Source: Xanthomonas pisi DSM 18956 (GTDB lineage: Bacteria > Pseudomonadota > Gammaproteobacteria > Xanthomonadales > Xanthomonadaceae). Taken from it: DNA of 64,000 bases. A model generated the notes under the pieces. The model did not search any database, had not been told where the DNA came from, and was given only the letters and a program-made list of their open reading frames with translations. Positions 1 to 8,697 of the stretch are shown in pieces; the first letter of the stretch is position 1; the number at the start of each line of letters is the position of its first letter. The position numbers were made by a program, and so were the translations under genes. The stretch spans positions 5,176-69,175 of the forward strand of contig NZ_JPLE01000017.1 of the NCBI RefSeq assembly GCF_001010415.1. The letters are read 5' to 3'.

Positions 1-36
1 GGGAGAAGGTGCCCGAAGGGCGGATGAGGGGGGGGA
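1..36 (-). repeat. Fragment of the ~215-bp intergenic repeat
   Basis: Read on the minus strand, the first bases contain a 'ctcatccgccc' block followed by 'gcaccttctccc'. The same two blocks in the same order close the longer repeats at 33616-33828 and 36112-36331. Only the distal end is inside the window, in inverted orientation, so its full extent cannot be seen. Positions 37-130 hold nothing I can recognise. Confidence 0.5.
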
Positions 37-130
37 CGGCCAGTCGGTCCACCGTACTCGGCAACCCAGGCAACCCGGCAGGCATGCACGTCTCGCATCT
101 TCGGCAGCCGGCGATATCAGCAAGGTATTC

Positions 131-1456
131 CTACGAATCTGCCAATATCACTTTCGACTTGCGGACCCGCACGCACAGCATCGCCACTGCGGCGGCCAGC
201 ATCAGCGCGCCGGCCAGGCGGATCACGTTGCGCGGGTCGCCGTGCAGCAGCCGCTCGTAATACAGCGGCAGGGTGACGATCTGGATCAGCATCGGCAGCA
301 CGATAAACAGATTGAACAGGCCCATGTACACGCCGGTGCGCTCGGGCGGAATGCTGTCGGCAAGCATCAGATACGGATTGCCCATCATGCTGGCCCAGGC
401 CAGTCCAATCCCGATCATCGGCAGCAGCAACAACCAGCGGTTCTCGATGCCTGGCAGCACCCACATACCGACACCGGCCGCCAACAGACAGGCCGCATGC
501 GTGTACTTGGGGCCGAAGCGGCGGACCACCGGCACCATCGCAAATGCCGCCACGAACGCGATGAAGTTGTAGAACCCACCGATCTGCCCATTGACCAGAC
601 CGGCCTCGCGGAAGCCGTGCGAGGTGGCGTCGGTGGTGCCGAACAAGGTGGTCGACAACGACAGTACGATGTACTGCCAGTAGCAGAAAATCCCATACCA
701 CTGGAACAACATCACCGGCGCCAGCTGACGCATGGTGGGCGGCATCGCGCGCAGGGCGCCGACGATTTCGCGCACGGTTGCGCCCAGGCCGGCGCCGCTC
801 TGACGCATGCGCGCGATCTCGGCCGGCGCAAGCACAGGCTCGCGCACGCTGCGCGCAGTCAGCAGGATGGACGCGGCCGAAAAGCCCGCGCCGATCACGA
901 ACGCGGCAATGGTGACGTAGGGAATATGGTGCGCGTTGGCAGCGTCCTGATTCATGCCGAACCACACCAGCAGCGGCGGGGTCAGGTACGCCAGCGTCTG
1001 CGCCAGGCCGGTGAACGCGCTTTGGGTGAGATACCCGAGTGGCCGCTGCGGTGGCGCAAGCACATCGCTGACCAGCGCACGGTAGGGCTCCATCGCCACG
1101 TTGTTGGCCGCATCCAGGACCCACAGCAGGCACACCGCCATCCACAACGCGGTACTGAACGGCATCGCCAGCAGGCACAGGCTGCACACCAGCGCACCGA
1201 GCACCATGTACGGCATGCGGCGGCCCCAGCGGGTCACCGAGCGGTCGCTCCACGCGCCGACGAAGGGCTGCAGCACCAACCCGGTGATCGGCCCGGCCAG
1301 CCACAGGTACGGCAGGCTGGCGTGATCGGCGCCCAGGTAGTTGTAGATCGGGCTCATGTTGCTCTGCTGCAACCCAAAACTGTATTGCACGCCGAAGAAA
1401 CCGGCATTGAGCGCCAGGATGCGCGCGAAAGAGAGCGGAGGAGCGGTCGACGGCAT
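131..1456 (-). CDS. suxC: MFS sugar (sucrose) transporter SuxC
   Basis: This 441-residue inner-membrane transporter has about 12 hydrophobic segments. Its loop after the second helix reads GAWSDRSVTRWGRRMPYM, the RxGRR signature of plant SUT-type sucrose carriers and related MFS sugar transporters. It sits divergently from the TonB receptor and amylosucrase, which matches the known Xanthomonas sux locus, where it moves sucrose across the inner membrane. The ATG at 1456 gives MPSTAPPLSFARILAL and leads straight into the first helix; an in-frame start at 1522 would add an arginine-rich, unlikely leader and run over an operator. The usual LacI-type gene suxR would lie to the left, outside the window. 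Family is certain; the sucrose substrate is inferred from context. Confidence 0.9.
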   Translation of the reverse strand: MPSTAPPLSFARILALNAGFFGVQYSFGLQQSNMSPIYNYLGADHASLPYLWLAGPITGLVLQPFVGAWSDRSVTRWGRRMPYMVLGALVCSLCLLAMPFSTALWMAVCLLWVLDAANNVAMEPYRALVSDVLAPPQRPLGYLTQSAFTGLAQTLAYLTPPLLVWFGMNQDAANAHHIPYVTIAAFVIGAGFSAASILLTARSVREPVLAPAEIARMRQSGAGLGATVREIVGALRAMPPTMRQLAPVMLFQWYGIFCYWQYIVLSLSTTLFGTTDATSHGFREAGLVNGQIGGFYNFIAFVAAFAMVPVVRRFGPKYTHAACLLAAGVGMWVLPGIENRWLLLLPMIGIGLAWASMMGNPYLMLADSIPPERTGVYMGLFNLFIVLPMLIQIVTLPLYYERLLHGDPRNVIRLAGALMLAAAVAMLCVRVRKSKVILADS

Positions 1457-1517
1457 GCGGGGCCCAGGGCATCGGTGCGGCTCCCAGTGGCCGCAGCGCA
1501 CTGTACCCTGCCGGTTA

Positions 1518-1531
1518 TGCAATCGATTGTA
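1518..1531. promoter_or_regulatory. LacI-type operator 1 (probable SuxR site)
   Basis: TGCAATCGATTGTA is a near-perfect palindrome with the central CG step typical of LacI/GalR operators. It lies 61 bp upstream of the suxC ATG at 1456, and an identical copy lies 88 bp away. Two identical sites on a divergent promoter region suggest cooperative or looping repression of both arms by SuxR. The regulator itself is not in the window. Confidence 0.8.
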
Positions 1532-1605
1532 ACGCTGCGCCGCAACAAGTCACTCCGAAGAAAACAGTCACTTTATCCGGTGCTTGAAATGCTGCGTTGC
1601 AAGAT

Positions 1606-1619
1606 TGCAATCGATTGTA
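1606..1619. promoter_or_regulatory. LacI-type operator 2 (probable SuxR site)
   Basis: This is the second identical copy of TGCAATCGATTGTA. It lies 103 bp upstream of the suxA start codon and probably controls the suxA-suxB transcript. Confidence 0.8.
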
Positions 1620-1722
1620 GTCGGGCGTATTACTGCGCTCGCGCTGCAGGCCGCACGGCCATTCCCTGGGAGGGGACGATGCAGGCGTCGGCATACCACC
1701 ACCTGTGAGAGAGAGAATCGCG

Positions 1723-4176
1723 ATGTCCACCTTGCACACCCTGCGCCTGCATGCCCTGGCCTGTGCGGTCGTTTCCTGCCTGTGCGCGCCCGCCGCGCTG
1801 GCTCAGGACACCGCCGCCGCACCTGCCACTCCGCCGGCCGCCGACAGCGCCGCGGTCAATCTGGATTCGGTGTTCGTCACCGGCACCTCCACCGCCACCA
1901 CCAAGTTGAAGTCCAGCGTGTCGGTCAGCACCGTGGGCGCCGAGGCGATCGAGCAGTCGGCGCCGCGCAGCACCGCCGAGATCTTCCGCAACATCCCAGG
2001 CATCCGCTCCGAATCCAGCGGCGGCGAAGGCAACGCCAACATCGCCGTGCGCGGCCTGCCGGTGGCCTCCGGTGGCGCCAAGTTCCTGCAGCTGCAGGAA
2101 GACGGCCTGCCGGTGATGGAATTCGGCGACATCGCCTTCGGCAATGCCGATATCTTCCTGCGCTCGGATTTCACGCTGGATCGCATCGAAGCCATCCGCG
2201 GCGGTTCGGCCTCGACGTTCACCAGCAATGCGCCCGGCGGCATCATCAACTTCATCAGCAAGACCGGCGACACCGAAGGCGGCAGCGTCGGCGTCAGTCG
2301 CGGCCTGGACTACGACAACACCCGCATCGACTTCAATTACGGCGCGCCATTCGCCGAGCACTGGCAGTTCAACATCGGCGGCTTCTTCCGCCAGGGCGAC
2401 GGCGTGCGCGATGCCGGCTACACCACCGACAAGGGCGGCCAGCTCAAGGCCAACCTCACCCGCCTGTTCGAGAACGGCTACGTGCGTGTGTACGGCAAAT
2501 ACCTCAACGACCGCGCCGCCGGCTATCTGCCGGTGCCCACTTCGGTGCGTGGCCGCGACGGCTCCCCGGACCTGGGCGGCTTTGCCGGTTTCGATCCGGG
2601 CAACGACACCTTGTACAGCCGCAATTTCCCCACCGATGTCGGCCTGGATGGCAACAACCGGCCGCGCCGCACCGACCTGGGCGACGGTATGCATCCGATC
2701 TCGCGCACCATCGGCGCCGAAGCCTGGTTCGACCTGGGCAGTGGCTGGAACCTGAGCGAGAAATTCCGCATCGCCGACAACAGCGGCCGCTTCGTCAGCC
2801 CGTTCCCGGCCGAAGTCACCGATGCCGCCTCGCTGGCATCGTCCATCGGCGGCGCCGGCGCGCAGCTGGTGCAGGCCGATGGCCCGAATGCCGGCCAGGC
2901 CTACACCGGCACCGCGATCCGCACGCATCTGTTCAATGTCGCCATCAACGATCTGGGCAACGTCACCAACGACCTCAGCCTCTCGCGCGAGTTCGATGGC
3001 GACGGCCGCACGCTGAATCTGCGCATGGGCTATTACAGCTCGCGCCAGACCATCGACATGGACTGGACCTGGAACTCCTACGTGCAGAGCCTGGGCCGCG
3101 ACTCGCACCTGCTCAACGTGGTCGACGCAACAGGCGTGTCGCGCTCGCAAAACGGCCTGTATGCGTACGGCACCCCGTTCTGGGGCGATTGCTGCATCAC
3201 CCGCAGCTACGACGTGCGCTACGACGTCAACGCGCCGTACGTCGCCCTCACCTTCGACAGCGGCAAGTTCAGCATCGACGGCAGCCTGCGTTACGACATG
3301 GGCGATGCGCGTGGCAGCTACAGCGGCACTGCGATCGCGCAGAACCTGGACGTCAACGGCGATGGCGTGATCCAGCCGGTGGAGCAGCGCGTGGCCACGG
3401 TCGACACCGCCAACGCACGCCCGGTGGACTACGACTGGAACTACCTGTCGTATTCGTTGGGGACCAATTATCTGATCAACGATGACCTGGGCGCCTTTGC
3501 GCGCATCAGCCGCGGCGCTCGCGCCAATGCAGATCGCCTGTTGTTCGGCGTGGTGCGCGACGATGGCTCGGTGTCGTCCGACGAGGGCGTCAACGTGGTG
3601 CGCCAGGCCGAAGCCGGCCTGAAGTGGCGTCGCGACGGGCTGAGCCTGTTCGCCACCGCGTTTTCCGCACGCACCCAGGAGCAGAACTTCGAAGTCACCA
3701 GCCAGCGCTTCTTCAACCGCAGCTACGAAGCCCACGGCGTGGAGCTGGAAGCCAGCTATCGCTACGAGGGCTTTACCGTCAACGGCGGCCTGACCTGGAC
3801 CGATGCGGAGATCTCCCGCGACCAGATCACCCCGGAAAACACCGGCAATGTGCCGCGTCGTCAGGCCGATGTCGTCTGGCAGCTGACCCCGAGCTATCGC
3901 GGCGACGGCTACCAGTTCGGCGTGAACCTGATCGGCACCACCGATGCCTACACGCAGGATTCCAACCAGCTGAAGATGCCCGGCTACACGCAGGTCAACC
4001 TGTTCGGCGACTACCGCGTGACCGATGCGCTCACCGTTGCGCTCAACGTCAACAACCTGTTCAACACCTTTGGTCTGACCGAAGCCGAAGAAGCCACGAT
4101 TCCGGCCAACGGCATCATCCGCGCGCGCTCGATTGCCGGCCGCACCACCAGCATCAGCCTGCGTTACGACTTCTAA
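1723..4176 (+). CDS. suxA: TonB-dependent outer-membrane receptor SuxA (sucrose uptake)
   Basis: The protein has 817 residues. It begins with a signal peptide ending near ALAQ (about residue 28), then a TonB-box-like stretch (LDSVFVTGTS), the plug domain (GIRSESSGGEG, IRGGSAS..PGGIINFISK) and a 22-strand type barrel ending in Phe (LRYDF). It would carry sucrose over the outer membrane with energy from TonB. A GTG at 1705 is in frame, but the ATG at 1723 follows a purine-rich ribosome site (gagagagaga) and starts a clean signal sequence. It lies 35 bp before suxB and probably shares its message. Assignment to SuxA rests on the locus; sequence alone supports a carbohydrate-type receptor. Confidence 0.9.
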   Translation: MSTLHTLRLHALACAVVSCLCAPAALAQDTAAAPATPPAADSAAVNLDSVFVTGTSTATTKLKSSVSVSTVGAEAIEQSAPRSTAEIFRNIPGIRSESSGGEGNANIAVRGLPVASGGAKFLQLQEDGLPVMEFGDIAFGNADIFLRSDFTLDRIEAIRGGSASTFTSNAPGGIINFISKTGDTEGGSVGVSRGLDYDNTRIDFNYGAPFAEHWQFNIGGFFRQGDGVRDAGYTTDKGGQLKANLTRLFENGYVRVYGKYLNDRAAGYLPVPTSVRGRDGSPDLGGFAGFDPGNDTLYSRNFPTDVGLDGNNRPRRTDLGDGMHPISRTIGAEAWFDLGSGWNLSEKFRIADNSGRFVSPFPAEVTDAASLASSIGGAGAQLVQADGPNAGQAYTGTAIRTHLFNVAINDLGNVTNDLSLSREFDGDGRTLNLRMGYYSSRQTIDMDWTWNSYVQSLGRDSHLLNVVDATGVSRSQNGLYAYGTPFWGDCCITRSYDVRYDVNAPYVALTFDSGKFSIDGSLRYDMGDARGSYSGTAIAQNLDVNGDGVIQPVEQRVATVDTANARPVDYDWNYLSYSLGTNYLINDDLGAFARISRGARANADRLLFGVVRDDGSVSSDEGVNVVRQAEAGLKWRRDGLSLFATAFSARTQEQNFEVTSQRFFNRSYEAHGVELEASYRYEGFTVNGGLTWTDAEISRDQITPENTGNVPRRQADVVWQLTPSYRGDGYQFGVNLIGTTDAYTQDSNQLKMPGYTQVNLFGDYRVTDALTVALNVNNLFNTFGLTEAEEATIPANGIIRARSIAGRTTSISLRYDF

Positions 4177-4211
4177 GGACCCCGCGCCGGGCCCAGGCCC
4201 GGCGGCTTCCA

Positions 4212-6131
4212 ATGAGCACCTCCCTCATCGATTCCACCGCTTGGCGCGCGGCCTTTGCCGCGTCACTGGATGCACAGCACGCCCCCTCGTTGCTGACGCG
4301 TTTTGACCAACACGCACCGCGCCTGCTGCAGGCGCTGCAGTCGCTGTATGGGCAACGTCCCGACTACGCGGCGTGGTTGACGCAGTGGCTGGCCGCACTC
4401 GGCAGCAGCGCGCAACAACGCCCCCAGGCATTACAACAGCTCGACGCCACCCGCACGCCCGGCTGGTTCGGCGCACAGCACATGCTGGGCTACAGCGCCT
4501 ACGTGGACCGCTTCGCCGGCACCTTGCAGGGCGTGGCCGAACGCGTGCCCTACCTGCAGGAGCTGGGCGTGCGCTACCTGCACCTGCTGCCCTTCCTGCG
4601 CGCACGCGCCGGCGACAACGACGGCGGTTTCGCGGTCAGCGACTATGGCCAGGTCGAGCCCAGCCTGGGCAGCAACGACGACCTGGTCGCCCTGACCACG
4701 CGACTGCGCGCATCCGGTATCAGCCTGTGCGCGGACTTCGTGCTCAACCACACCGCCGACGATCACGCCTGGGCAATGGCCGCACGCGCCGGCGATGCAC
4801 GCTATCTGGACTACTACCACCACTTCGCCGACCGCAGCCTGCCCGACCAGTACGAAGCCACGCTGGGGCAGGTGTTTCCGCATACCGCACCGGGCAATTT
4901 CACCTGGGTGGAGGACACCGCGCAGTGGATGTGGACCACGTTCTATCCCTACCAGTGGGATTTGAACTGGAGCAACCCGGCCGTGTTCGGCGAGATGGCG
5001 TTGGCGATGCTGCAGCTGGCCAACCTGGGAGTGGAAGCGTTCCGCCTGGATTCCACCGCCTATCTGTGGAAACGCACCGGCACCGACTGCATGAACCAGC
5101 CCGAGGCGCATACCTTGCTGGTGGCGCTGCGTGCGGTCACCGACATCGTCGCGCCGTCGGTGGTGATGAAGGCCGAGGCCATCGTGCCGATGGCCGAACT
5201 GCCTCCCTACTTCGGCAGCGGCGCAGACCAGAGCCACGAATGCCATCTGGCTTACCACAGCACGCTGATGGCGGCTGGCTGGTCGGCCTTGGCGCTGCAA
5301 CGCGGCGATATTCTGCATCAGGTGATTGCACACAGCCCGCCATTGCCGGCCAACTGCGCATGGCTGAGCTATGTGCGCTGCCACGACGACATCGGCTGGA
5401 ACGTGTTGCAGCACGAAGCGGCAGGCAATGCCGCGCAGCCGCCATTCGCACTGCGCGATGTTGCGCGCTTTTATGCCAATGAGGTGCCGGGCAGTTACGC
5501 GCGCGGCGAGAGTTTCCAGAGCAGCGGCGACGGCGTGCACGGCACCAACGGCATGGCCGCCGCACTCGCAGGTATCCAGGCCGCGCAGGAGACCGGCGAT
5601 GCAGCGGCGTTGCGCATTGCAGTGGATCGCTTGGTGCTGCTCTATGCCATCGCGCTGGCGATGCCGGGCGTACCGCTGATCTACATGGGCGACGAACTCG
5701 CACTGCCCAACGACATCGGTTACCGGATGGATGCGCACCGTCAGCATGAAGGCCGCTGGCTGCATCGCCCGACGATGGACTGGCAGATCGCGACGCAGCG
5801 CAACGATGCAAATTGCCTGGCCGGGAAGGTGTATCGCCGACTACGCGCATTGATCCAGCAGCGTGCTGCACTTCCCGCCCTGGCCGCTGATCAGGCGCTT
5901 GGCAGCATTACGCTGGGCGACCCGCAGCTCTTTGCGTTGACGCGTGGCGACAGCTTCCTGGCCGTGCATAACTTCGGCGAGCAGCCACGTGAGTTGACGC
6001 TCGCAGCGATTGGTGGTGATGGATGGACGGTGTTGCCGACTGACGATGATGTGGATGCCGCAGCGCCGAGCGATAGCGCGGTGCTTGTGCTCCCGGCTTA
6101 CGGCGTTCGTTGGTTGAAGCGTGATGTTTGA
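4212..6131 (+). CDS. suxB: Amylosucrase SuxB (GH13 subfamily 4)
   Basis: This 639-residue cytoplasmic GH13 enzyme has no signal peptide and matches the length of Neisseria amylosucrase (about 636). The catalytic set is intact: nucleophile D280 in AFRLDSTAY, acid/base E322 in MKAEAIV, and H391-D392 in VRCHDDIGW. DFVLNHTADDH and PGVPLIYMGDEL are further GH13 motifs. Amylosucrases cleave sucrose and transfer glucose onto an alpha-glucan, or hydrolyse it, releasing fructose. Together with SuxA and SuxC this makes a complete path from sucrose outside the cell to glucosyl units and fructose. The ATG at 4212 follows the suxA stop by 35 bp. Whether the main product is a glucan or free hexoses cannot be told from sequence. 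Confidence 0.94.
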   Translation: MSTSLIDSTAWRAAFAASLDAQHAPSLLTRFDQHAPRLLQALQSLYGQRPDYAAWLTQWLAALGSSAQQRPQALQQLDATRTPGWFGAQHMLGYSAYVDRFAGTLQGVAERVPYLQELGVRYLHLLPFLRARAGDNDGGFAVSDYGQVEPSLGSNDDLVALTTRLRASGISLCADFVLNHTADDHAWAMAARAGDARYLDYYHHFADRSLPDQYEATLGQVFPHTAPGNFTWVEDTAQWMWTTFYPYQWDLNWSNPAVFGEMALAMLQLANLGVEAFRLDSTAYLWKRTGTDCMNQPEAHTLLVALRAVTDIVAPSVVMKAEAIVPMAELPPYFGSGADQSHECHLAYHSTLMAAGWSALALQRGDILHQVIAHSPPLPANCAWLSYVRCHDDIGWNVLQHEAAGNAAQPPFALRDVARFYANEVPGSYARGESFQSSGDGVHGTNGMAAALAGIQAAQETGDAAALRIAVDRLVLLYAIALAMPGVPLIYMGDELALPNDIGYRMDAHRQHEGRWLHRPTMDWQIATQRNDANCLAGKVYRRLRALIQQRAALPALAADQALGSITLGDPQLFALTRGDSFLAVHNFGEQPRELTLAAIGGDGWTVLPTDDDVDAAAPSDSAVLVLPAYGVRWLKRDV

Positions 6132-6196
6132 GCATGCCCGGCGTGATGCGCCGAGCGGTGATCTGCAGCGTTTTGGGTAAGCCGCACCCTCATCCC

Positions 6197-6223
6197 AGCC
6201 CCTCTCCCGACGGGAGAGGGGCT
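6197..6223. terminator. Strong hairpin downstream of suxB
   Basis: AGCCCCTCTCCC and its exact reverse complement are separated by a 3-nt loop, giving a perfect 12-bp stem. No T-run follows on either strand, so it may stabilise message ends or block exonucleases rather than act as a classical intrinsic terminator. Similar CT/GA-rich hairpins close the ~215-bp repeats. Confidence 0.55.
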
Positions 6224-6395
6224 TGCACCTCTTGCACCTGGATTTTTATCGCTTCGCCCGAATGACTGGGCCTTCTCATCGACCTGGCGTCACCGCTTTC
6301 GGTACGCGATGAGCGGCAGGCACCTTACGGTTATTGAGATGCAAAGCGAAAACCTAAGAGCAACTAACAAGACGACTGCGCTCAGCGCCAGGCGG

Positions 6396-6500
6396 GCGCG
6401 GCCGGTGCTCGGCGCGGCATGTCCCACGCGTACACTGCGGTTCCTCCGCGTCGCCGACGCCCACCTGACGACTGCTCGCTACGTTTTATAAGCCGCTCTA
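6396..6500 (+). repeat. Dispersed ~100-bp intergenic repeat, copy A
   Basis: It runs from gcgcggccggtgctcggcg to gttttataagccgctctaa. Shared blocks with copies at 13110-13215, 22060-22157 and 11900-11995 include 'gcgcggccggtgc', 'gcgtacac', 'cctccgcg', 'cccacctga' and 'gctcgc.acgtttt.t.agccgctct'. It has no coding capacity I can support. Confidence 0.7.
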
Positions 6501-6594
6501 AGCAGCAACGATCGATGGATCGTCGCTGCTTCCCATGTTTCTGCTGGTGTCGCTGTCGCAAGACTTCAGCAGAAAAATCGGACGACAACCGGGA

Positions 6595-7275
6595 TCAGCG
6601 CTTCGCGAGTTCGAGCAAGGTCTCAGCTGTCTTTTCCGACGAAGCCGGGTTCTGGCCGGTCACCAGGGTGCCGTCGGCAATCACATGCACCGCCCAGTCG
6701 GCCTTCTTCTCGTACTTCCCACCGAGTTCGGTGAGCACGTCTTCGACCAGGAACGGCACGATCTTGGTCAGACCGACCGCCTCTTCTTCGCCATTGGTGA
6801 AGCCGGTCACGCGCCGGCCGTTGACCAGCGGCTTGCCATCGCTGCCCTTGACGTGACGCAGTGCGCCGGGCGCGTGGCAGACCAGGCCGTGCGGCTTGTC
6901 GGCTGCGGCAAAGGCTTCGATCAGCGCGATCGACTGCTTGTCTTCGGCCAGGTCCCACAGCGGGCCATGACCGCCCGGGTAGAACAGCGCATCGAAATCC
7001 TCTGCTTTGACGTCGGCAAGGCGATGCGTGGTGGCCAGCACCTTCTGCGCATCGGCATCCTGCTTGAAGCGCTTGGTGGCTTCGGTCTGCGCATCGGGCT
7101 CGTCGCTCTTCGGGTCCAGCGGCGGCTGGCCGCCCTTGGGCGAGACCACGGTGATGTCGGCGCCGGCGTCCTTGAAGACGTAGTACGGCGCGGCGAATTC
7201 TTCCAGCCAGAAGCCGGTCTTCTTGCCGGTATCGCCCAGCTGGTCGTGAGACGTGAGCACCATCAAGATTTTCAT
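6595..7275 (-). CDS. DJ-1/PfpI (Hsp31-like) class I glutamine amidotransferase-fold protein
   Basis: The protein has 226 residues with the layout of the Hsp31/YDR533C branch: start MKILMVLTSHD, an FPGGHG-like turn (FYPGGHGPLWD), and the nucleophile elbow with C133 followed by His (VCHAPGAL). It ends with VTGQNPASS, as in class I amidotransferase-like family members. Relatives are glutathione-independent glyoxalases (methylglyoxal to lactate) or holding chaperones. The start at 7275 follows an ACGAGGC ribosome site; longer in-frame extensions have non-coding composition. No signal peptide is seen, so it should be cytosolic. The exact reaction is not settled by sequence. Confidence 0.87.
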   Translation of the reverse strand: MKILMVLTSHDQLGDTGKKTGFWLEEFAAPYYVFKDAGADITVVSPKGGQPPLDPKSDEPDAQTEATKRFKQDADAQKVLATTHRLADVKAEDFDALFYPGGHGPLWDLAEDKQSIALIEAFAAADKPHGLVCHAPGALRHVKGSDGKPLVNGRRVTGFTNGEEEAVGLTKIVPFLVEDVLTELGGKYEKKADWAVHVIADGTLVTGQNPASSEKTAETLLELAKR

Positions 7276-7434
7276 CGCATTGCCTCGTGTTATGGCCCGG
7301 ATCGGGCGAGGCATGCAGTGTGCAGTCCGGCTCGTTGCAGCCTCGTGTAGACCGCACGGGCGTGCCTGCGCAGGTTCACCGACGCGATCACCCTGTGATC
7401 GCGTACATGCACTCATCGAACGCAGTGTGTCATC

Positions 7435-8697
7435 TCAGACATTCATTGCCGGTGGCTGCAATTGATCCATGCGGATGCGATTGGCGAACAACGAAAACGC
7501 CAGCATGCCGGCCAGCCCGCTGACCCGGCTCACCCACGGCGGCAGCCAGCGCGGCGCAACCAACACCCCACTGTCGAACAAGGGCGCAAAACGCGCCACA
7601 TCGCCCAACGCCATCTTGCCGGCGAACAGATAACGGCACAGCTGCAGTTGGTCGCGCTGCAAGGCATGCCGGAAAAAGGTATGCACGGCGACCAGGCCGC
7701 GCAGGTACACGGTGTCCTTGGTAAACGCACCGCCGCCTGCAGTGGGCACGCCGCGGAACACGCGTTGCGCCGACGAAAAACTTTCGCTGGCGCTCTGGCC
7801 ACTGTCGGTGAAATAGCGGAACACCTCGATGAAGTCCGCTCCCGCGCGCGCCATCGCAATCGCCTCGATGCGCAGGCTGATGCGCTTCATGCGTTCGATA
7901 TCGATGCTGCCGGTGATCTGCTCGGCGAACGTGGCCAGCCCTTCCTGCGTCGCCGTGGTGCGCGGCGAGGAAATACCCAGGCTGGGCAGATGCAGCTGCG
8001 CGCGCCCGTTGAGCGCGGTGAGCGAATGCACCAGGGCTTCGTGATGGAACAGCTGCGCGCGGTCGTAATCGCTGAAGGTGGCGCCGCTGCGCAGGCGGAT
8101 GCGGTGCGCGCCTGCCGCAGCCTTGGCGAGCAGATCCGGGTCCAGCGTGACAGTGATGACGCGCCCTTCGAAGAAGGCATCCAGATCGTTCTGCAGCTGC
8201 ATGCGCAGGGCGGTTGCCGACACCGGCACCTGCTCTTCCGGCGCCAGCAGTTCGCGGTCCAGCTCCTGCGCGATCTGGATGAAATGCCGCGCCGCCTCGC
8301 GCGTGCTCGGGCCGTTGCCCGGCATCGGGTCGTCGGGCACGCCGAACAATTGCGCCGAGTAATCGCTCACTGCCGGGGTGCCCAGCGATTCCAGCAGGCC
8401 AGCAGCCAGGCCCCAGCTATGTGTCGAGTCGATCAGGTAGGCGCCCACCGGGTGATGCGGATCGGCATCCTTGGCGATCGCCGCCAGCTCGCGCCGGGTA
8501 TCGCCGAAATCCAGAACCGGATACTCCACCTGCGGCAGCTCCGGCTGCCCGCGCGCCACACCCTGCAGGAACGGCTCCTGCAACGCACGCGGCCAGCTCG
8601 CCAGGGCGAGCAGGCGCACACCGCGCACTGCCTTGACCAGGCGCGCATCCAGCGCCGCGTGGTGGACGATGTCCGGCGGCCCCTTGCGCGCTGGCAT
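7435..8697 (-). CDS. DUF1704 'QEGLA motif' protein, putative zinc metallopeptidase
   Basis: The protein has 420 residues. It carries HEALVH (H219, E220, H224), an HExxxH zinc-site motif, and QEGLA starting near residue 251 (TTATQEGLATFAE), which give the family its name (flavohemoglobin expression-modulating QEGLA motif protein). The eukaryotic members of DUF1704 are the tubulin tyrosine carboxypeptidases MATCAP, which use the HExxxH site, so a peptidase role is plausible. Its ATG at 8697 shares a base with the rsgA stop (TGATG), so it is probably translated by coupling. No signal peptide is visible. The C-terminus (about residues 385-405) is hydrophobic and may associate with membrane. Substrate is unknown. 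Confidence 0.82.
   Translation of the reverse strand: MPARKGPPDIVHHAALDARLVKAVRGVRLLALASWPRALQEPFLQGVARGQPELPQVEYPVLDFGDTRRELAAIAKDADPHHPVGAYLIDSTHSWGLAAGLLESLGTPAVSDYSAQLFGVPDDPMPGNGPSTREAARHFIQIAQELDRELLAPEEQVPVSATALRMQLQNDLDAFFEGRVITVTLDPDLLAKAAAGAHRIRLRSGATFSDYDRAQLFHHEALVHSLTALNGRAQLHLPSLGISSPRTTATQEGLATFAEQITGSIDIERMKRISLRIEAIAMARAGADFIEVFRYFTDSGQSASESFSSAQRVFRGVPTAGGGAFTKDTVYLRGLVAVHTFFRHALQRDQLQLCRYLFAGKMALGDVARFAPLFDSGVLVAPRWLPPWVSRVSGLAGMLAFSLFANRIRMDQLQPPAMNV

Larger units (their letters stand above)
6132..6594. other. Convergent intergenic region, 463 bp
   Basis: This lies between the 3' ends of suxB and the DJ-1/Hsp31-like gene. It holds a strong hairpin (6197-6223) and one copy of the ~100-bp dispersed repeat (6396-6500). 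Short open frames here follow the repeat and do not look coding. Confidence 0.7.

Noticed and set aside
1630-4212. Very long open frame (about 860 codons) on the minus strand opposite suxA
   Set aside because: It mirrors a well-supported receptor gene. In GC-rich genomes the antisense frames of real genes stay open. Its translation has no domain and is biased to Ala, Gly, Val and Arg.
6309-6491. Small open frames across the ~100-bp repeat, with peptides ending alike (AHLTTARYVL at 6.4 kb, THLRSARDVL at 13.1 kb)
   Set aside because: The similarity follows from the shared DNA repeat. There is no conserved start or ribosome site, so a shared small protein is unlikely.
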